NCBI GenBank assembly: GCA_020636075.1
Contig: JACJYO010000003.1
Span: forward strand, 868,001 to 932,000
Reading direction: 5' to 3'
DNA length: 64,000 nt
Origin: Lewinellaceae bacterium
GTDB taxonomy: Bacteria > Bacteroidota > Bacteroidia > Chitinophagales > Saprospiraceae
Part shown: in pieces, positions 61,267 through 64,000 of the stretch
Layout: every line of letters starts with the position of its first letter
How positions within the stretch are numbered: the stretch's first letter is position 1
The notes under the pieces: generated by a model
The model's input: only the letters and a program-made list of their open reading frames with translations
Database searches by the model: none
Told to the model about the DNA's origin: nothing
Position numbers and translations under genes: made by a program

Positions 61267-62682
61267 ATGGTTACCGACATATTCATCGCATACTCACACG
61301 AAGACCTCGACTACAAAAACGAGCTGAAAAAGTTTTTGCGCCCCCTGCTGCGTGAGGAACGTGTCAGCATCTGGGACGACTACGACATTGAAGCCGGGCA
61401 GGATTGGGATGCGGAAATCAAGGAGCGGCTGTACAGTGCGGAAATCATTCTGCTGCTGGTCAGCTCCGATTCCCTCGCCTCCGATTATTTTTATAGCAAG
61501 GAGGTCAAGATTTCGCTGGAGCGCCATGCCCGGGGCGAATCTGTGGTCGTGCCGGTCATTTTGCGGCATTGCGATTGGGAGAACACGCCGATTGCCGGGC
61601 TCGAAGCCCTGCCGGAAAAAGGCCGCCCGGTGGTTGAATGGCCTTCCCGGGATCAGGCCTGGCACGACACCGTGAGCCGCCTGCGCCGGGTGGTGGAACG
61701 CGTGGAGCAGCAACGTGCTGCGGAAAGTGCGCGCACCAGTGCCTTGCGTCGCTACCAAGCTGCCACCGCCGCTGCAACACAACTATACGACCGCCACCAA
61801 TGGGGCGAAGCCCGCAAAGCCTGCAACGATGCCCTGGCGCTGTTCCAGTCCGGGTTTTCACCCGACAAAGCAGATATTGAACGACAACTGGCCGATTGCG
61901 ATCAGCAATTGCGCCTTGAAAAAAACACCCGGAAAGCTCCATCAGCCCGGCCCCTACAGCCGCAACCAATGGAGGCACAGCCTGCACCGACGGCCTTCAC
62001 CGCCCGCCCCCTGGTATTGGGTATTATGGGCGGTTTAGCCTTGCTGTTTGTCGTTTGGCTGGTCATGAAGGCCGTTAACCGCAAATCTGATACGCCAAAA
62101 CAAGCGGAAATCACCAATGACGTTGATAAATTTAATACCCAGAAACAAGCGGACTTTACCGTTGCTGTCGACACCCCTAGTACACAGAAAAAATATTCTC
62201 CCATCAAGACCCCCGACAACCGAACCGATACCCGGAAACAAACACATCCCCCTCAAACAGACCCGGGCAATCTCTCCATAACACAGAAACCCGAACAATC
62301 CGATAAACGTGAAAAAACGGACCCTACCCAAACAGCCCTGGACAATCTCGAGTCGCAGTATTATCAGAAAGCCGTGGCTGCTCAAACCATACCTGCCATA
62401 GAAGGGTTTCTGAAGCGCTATCCCGCCGGGAAAAATGCGGCTTCAGCCCGGGAAACGCTTAAGAAACTCCAGATCCTGTTCCGCAACCACCTCACCGACG
62501 TCTATAAACTTATAGACAATGGGATGCAGACCGAAGCAATCAAGCACCTCGATCTGGCACTGGCGCTTGATCCCGGGAATAAAACGCTTGACAACGTACG
62601 ATCAATGGCATTGAAAGCATCAACTGAAGGAGAGTGGAAAAGACTGCTATCTATATTGGGAGAGATGATCAAAAAGTATTGA
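61267..62682 (+). CDS. TIR-domain protein with membrane helix and C-terminal helical repeat region
   Basis: 471 residues. TIR domain 1-140: IFIAYSHEDLDYKNELKKFL, IWDDYDIEAGQDWDAEI, and Glu79 in SDYFYSKEVKISLERH, the position of the catalytic Glu in NAD-cleaving TIR enzymes. A TPR-like helical segment (about 160-220), one membrane helix (about 249-268), a Thr/Lys/Gln-rich linker and a C-terminal TPR-like part (about 360-471). The transmembrane placement would hold the TIR domain at the membrane. 131 bp after the toxin gene; a defence or signalling role is likely but no paired effector is nearby. Confidence 0.82.
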   Translation: MVTDIFIAYSHEDLDYKNELKKFLRPLLREERVSIWDDYDIEAGQDWDAEIKERLYSAEIILLLVSSDSLASDYFYSKEVKISLERHARGESVVVPVILRHCDWENTPIAGLEALPEKGRPVVEWPSRDQAWHDTVSRLRRVVERVEQQRAAESARTSALRRYQAATAAATQLYDRHQWGEARKACNDALALFQSGFSPDKADIERQLADCDQQLRLEKNTRKAPSARPLQPQPMEAQPAPTAFTARPLVLGIMGGLALLFVVWLVMKAVNRKSDTPKQAEITNDVDKFNTQKQADFTVAVDTPSTQKKYSPIKTPDNRTDTRKQTHPPQTDPGNLSITQKPEQSDKREKTDPTQTALDNLESQYYQKAVAAQTIPAIEGFLKRYPAGKNAASARETLKKLQILFRNHLTDVYKLIDNGMQTEAIKHLDLALALDPGNKTLDNVRSMALKASTEGEWKRLLSILGEMIKKY

Positions 62683-62744
62683 TTCGCTTACTCCTCGCGG
62701 AACAGTTCCTTCCATTTTTTTTCGCCTTCTCTCATACCACCCCA

Positions 62745-64000
62745 TCACCGCACCACCGCCACCCGTTTCACCCCCAGCCAGCCCCGGGCATCCCGTAGTT
62801 CCAGCCAGTACACACCCGCAGGAAGATTACGCACATTCATCGCTCCGGACAGGCCAGCCTGCTGCCGCACTAACAGCCCCTGCGCATTGTAAAGCAATGC
62901 ACGTGTGCCAGGGGCATCGCATTCCGGGCAGCGGATGAATAGCTGCTCCGTCGCCGGATTGGGCCACAACTTCCATTCGGGCAGTTCCGGTTCGCCAGTG
63001 CTGACGCCTGATTGTACGAGCAATGCTTCCACTTGTGTACAGCCGGTTTCGCCGGTAATCGTCACCGTGTAATTGCCGGGCGCAGTAATGCTGACCGTTG
63101 ACTCTGTGCTTCCCGTCGACCAGGCGTAGGTAGCCGTGCCGGCGGCTACGGAAGCGTCGAGGTTCAGTGTTTGGCCGATGCCGATGGTGTACACCGGCGC
63201 CAGGCTGGATGCCAGGTCGAGCGCACCGTTGTTTTGCCACTGCTTGAGTTGTTGCAGCGGCGGCACGACGAGGCCGAAAAGGTCGGGACAGGGGTGGGGG
63301 ATGTTGGAATGCCTGGTGAAGGCCACCTCCATCCGGAAGGTGTCGGCTGCACCGAAGTTGAAGGGCCCATGCGAAGTGAGCATGCGCCGGTCGGCATAAG
63401 GCAAACTTTCGGTACACATCGTCCAGCCCTGTAGGTCGGGTGGATTGTCCGGAAAAATATAACTAACCGTATCGGTGCTTCCGGGGTTGTAACCCGAACC
63501 GCCGCGGGTGAGCGGCGTGCCGTCGCGCCATAGACCGTTCAGGAGCCAATAATATTCGAGCGGCAAATTGGGGTCGGTGGTGCCTGCCGGTGGTTGCGAT
63601 ACGGACGGGTTTGTGAAATACATGGCGTGGTCCAGGCTGTGATTCAAAAATTGCACGGACTGCACCGGAATCGCATCCCCGAAGCCCGGATAGCCAAAAC
63701 AGTCCTCATCCAGTGCATCCGCGTTGTACACATACCAGGCATCGGCTTGCGGCGCCGAGCCGATGTAGTCGTCCTGGAAACAACCCAAATCAGGATCGGC
63801 AAAAAAACCGAGATAACTTTCCGCATAGGTCGCTCCGGCTCGGTTGATCACCGTATAGTCCACGAAAAGCGTTTTTTCCAAAAGCGGGTTTTGTCCACAG
63901 TCGTAGGTATAGGCGGAAACCTGGAAATCCACAACCAACGGGTTCGCATCGGTTTGCTCGTGCAAGGTGCTATCGGTAAACGCCCACCACAGCATTTGAT
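62745..64000 (-). CDS. T9SS-secreted protein, 5' truncated by the window edge
   Basis: The frame is open past 63995, so the N-terminus lies outside; about 417 residues remain. An Ig-like/PKD-type segment (about 270-330: LNLDASVAAGTATYAWSTGSTESTVSITAPGNYTVTITGETGC) precedes the T9SS type A sorting domain (LWPNPATEQLFIRC ... NLPAGVYWLELRDARG). The upstream part has Cys-rich text (FFADPDLGCFQDDYIGSAP) seen in Bacteroidota surface proteins. Convergent with the TIR gene. Function unknown. Confidence 0.85.
   Translation of the reverse strand, partial: QMLWWAFTDSTLHEQTDANPLVVDFQVSAYTYDCGQNPLLEKTLFVDYTVINRAGATYAESYLGFFADPDLGCFQDDYIGSAPQADAWYVYNADALDEDCFGYPGFGDAIPVQSVQFLNHSLDHAMYFTNPSVSQPPAGTTDPNLPLEYYWLLNGLWRDGTPLTRGGSGYNPGSTDTVSYIFPDNPPDLQGWTMCTESLPYADRRMLTSHGPFNFGAADTFRMEVAFTRHSNIPHPCPDLFGLVVPPLQQLKQWQNNGALDLASSLAPVYTIGIGQTLNLDASVAAGTATYAWSTGSTESTVSITAPGNYTVTITGETGCTQVEALLVQSGVSTGEPELPEWKLWPNPATEQLFIRCPECDAPGTRALLYNAQGLLVRQQAGLSGAMNVRNLPAGVYWLELRDARGWLGVKRVAVVR

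Overview
The window looks like chromosome of a Bacteroidota bacterium, most likely from the Saprospiria/Chitinophagia side. The signs are two proteins with type IX secretion (T9SS) C-terminal sorting domains, perfect TAnnTTTG -7 promoter elements with few Shine-Dalgarno sequences, an orphan TonB receptor with a carboxypeptidase-like N-terminal domain, ECF sigma operons, a mevalonate-pathway HMG-CoA synthase, a WG-repeat protein, and many short intergenic palindromes. The genus cannot be fixed from sequence reading alone. No rRNA, CRISPR array, transposase or integrase was seen.

Layout. (1) 1-8.6 kb: a 5'-truncated Nramp-type transporter, then an alginate-degradation operon on + (PL6 lyase lipoprotein, PL17 oligoalginate lyase, KdgF cupin, hexuronate MFS permease, SDR reductase). 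(2) 8.6-15.5 kb, minus strand: an orphan TonB-dependent receptor, then a lipoprotein / ECF sigma / transmembrane beta-barrel-like trio. (3) 15.9-19.8 kb: a fructan operon (sugar permease, PfkB fructokinase, GH32 lipoprotein), followed by a divergent sulfatase. (4) 22.1-29.0 kb: an eight-gene + strand locus with a flavin halogenase-like enzyme, a DUF1702-like protein, a membrane protein, two hotdog dehydratases, an ACP, a ketosynthase and a Cys-less ketosynthase partner. This is the best candidate for an undescribed biosynthetic system. (5) 29-33.3 kb: CvfB-like protein, two tRNA-Ser genes, GIY-YIG protein, diacylglycerol kinase, DUF2279-like protein. (6) 33.4-39.9 kb: a 1572-residue T9SS cargo with 13 Cys-rich repeats between two homologous caps, then a sigma / anti-sigma-like / Spy-like operon on the minus strand. 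(7) 40-45.5 kb, minus strand: an arabinose operon (araB, araD, sodium/solute symporter, galM-type epimerase) without araA. (8) 45.8-56.9 kb: mixed housekeeping and envelope genes (VOC protein, AntA-like regulator, Na+/H+ antiporter, DoxX, WG-repeat protein, cytochrome c, mvaS, deacetylase). (9) 56.9-62.7 kb: accessory or defence-flavoured genes (nucleotidyltransferase plus small partner with an operator-like promoter, acyl-CoA synthetase-GNAT fusion, ParE-type toxin-antitoxin pair, TIR-transmembrane protein). (10) A 5'-truncated T9SS cargo gene at the right edge.

At least nine families of palindromic or inverted-repeat elements are spread through the window. Most lie between genes, but one sits inside the 5' end of the PL6 gene and one pair lies inside the linker-coding part of a membrane-protein gene. 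Several promoters place the -7 element only 4-10 nt before the ATG, which implies leaderless or nearly leaderless mRNAs.
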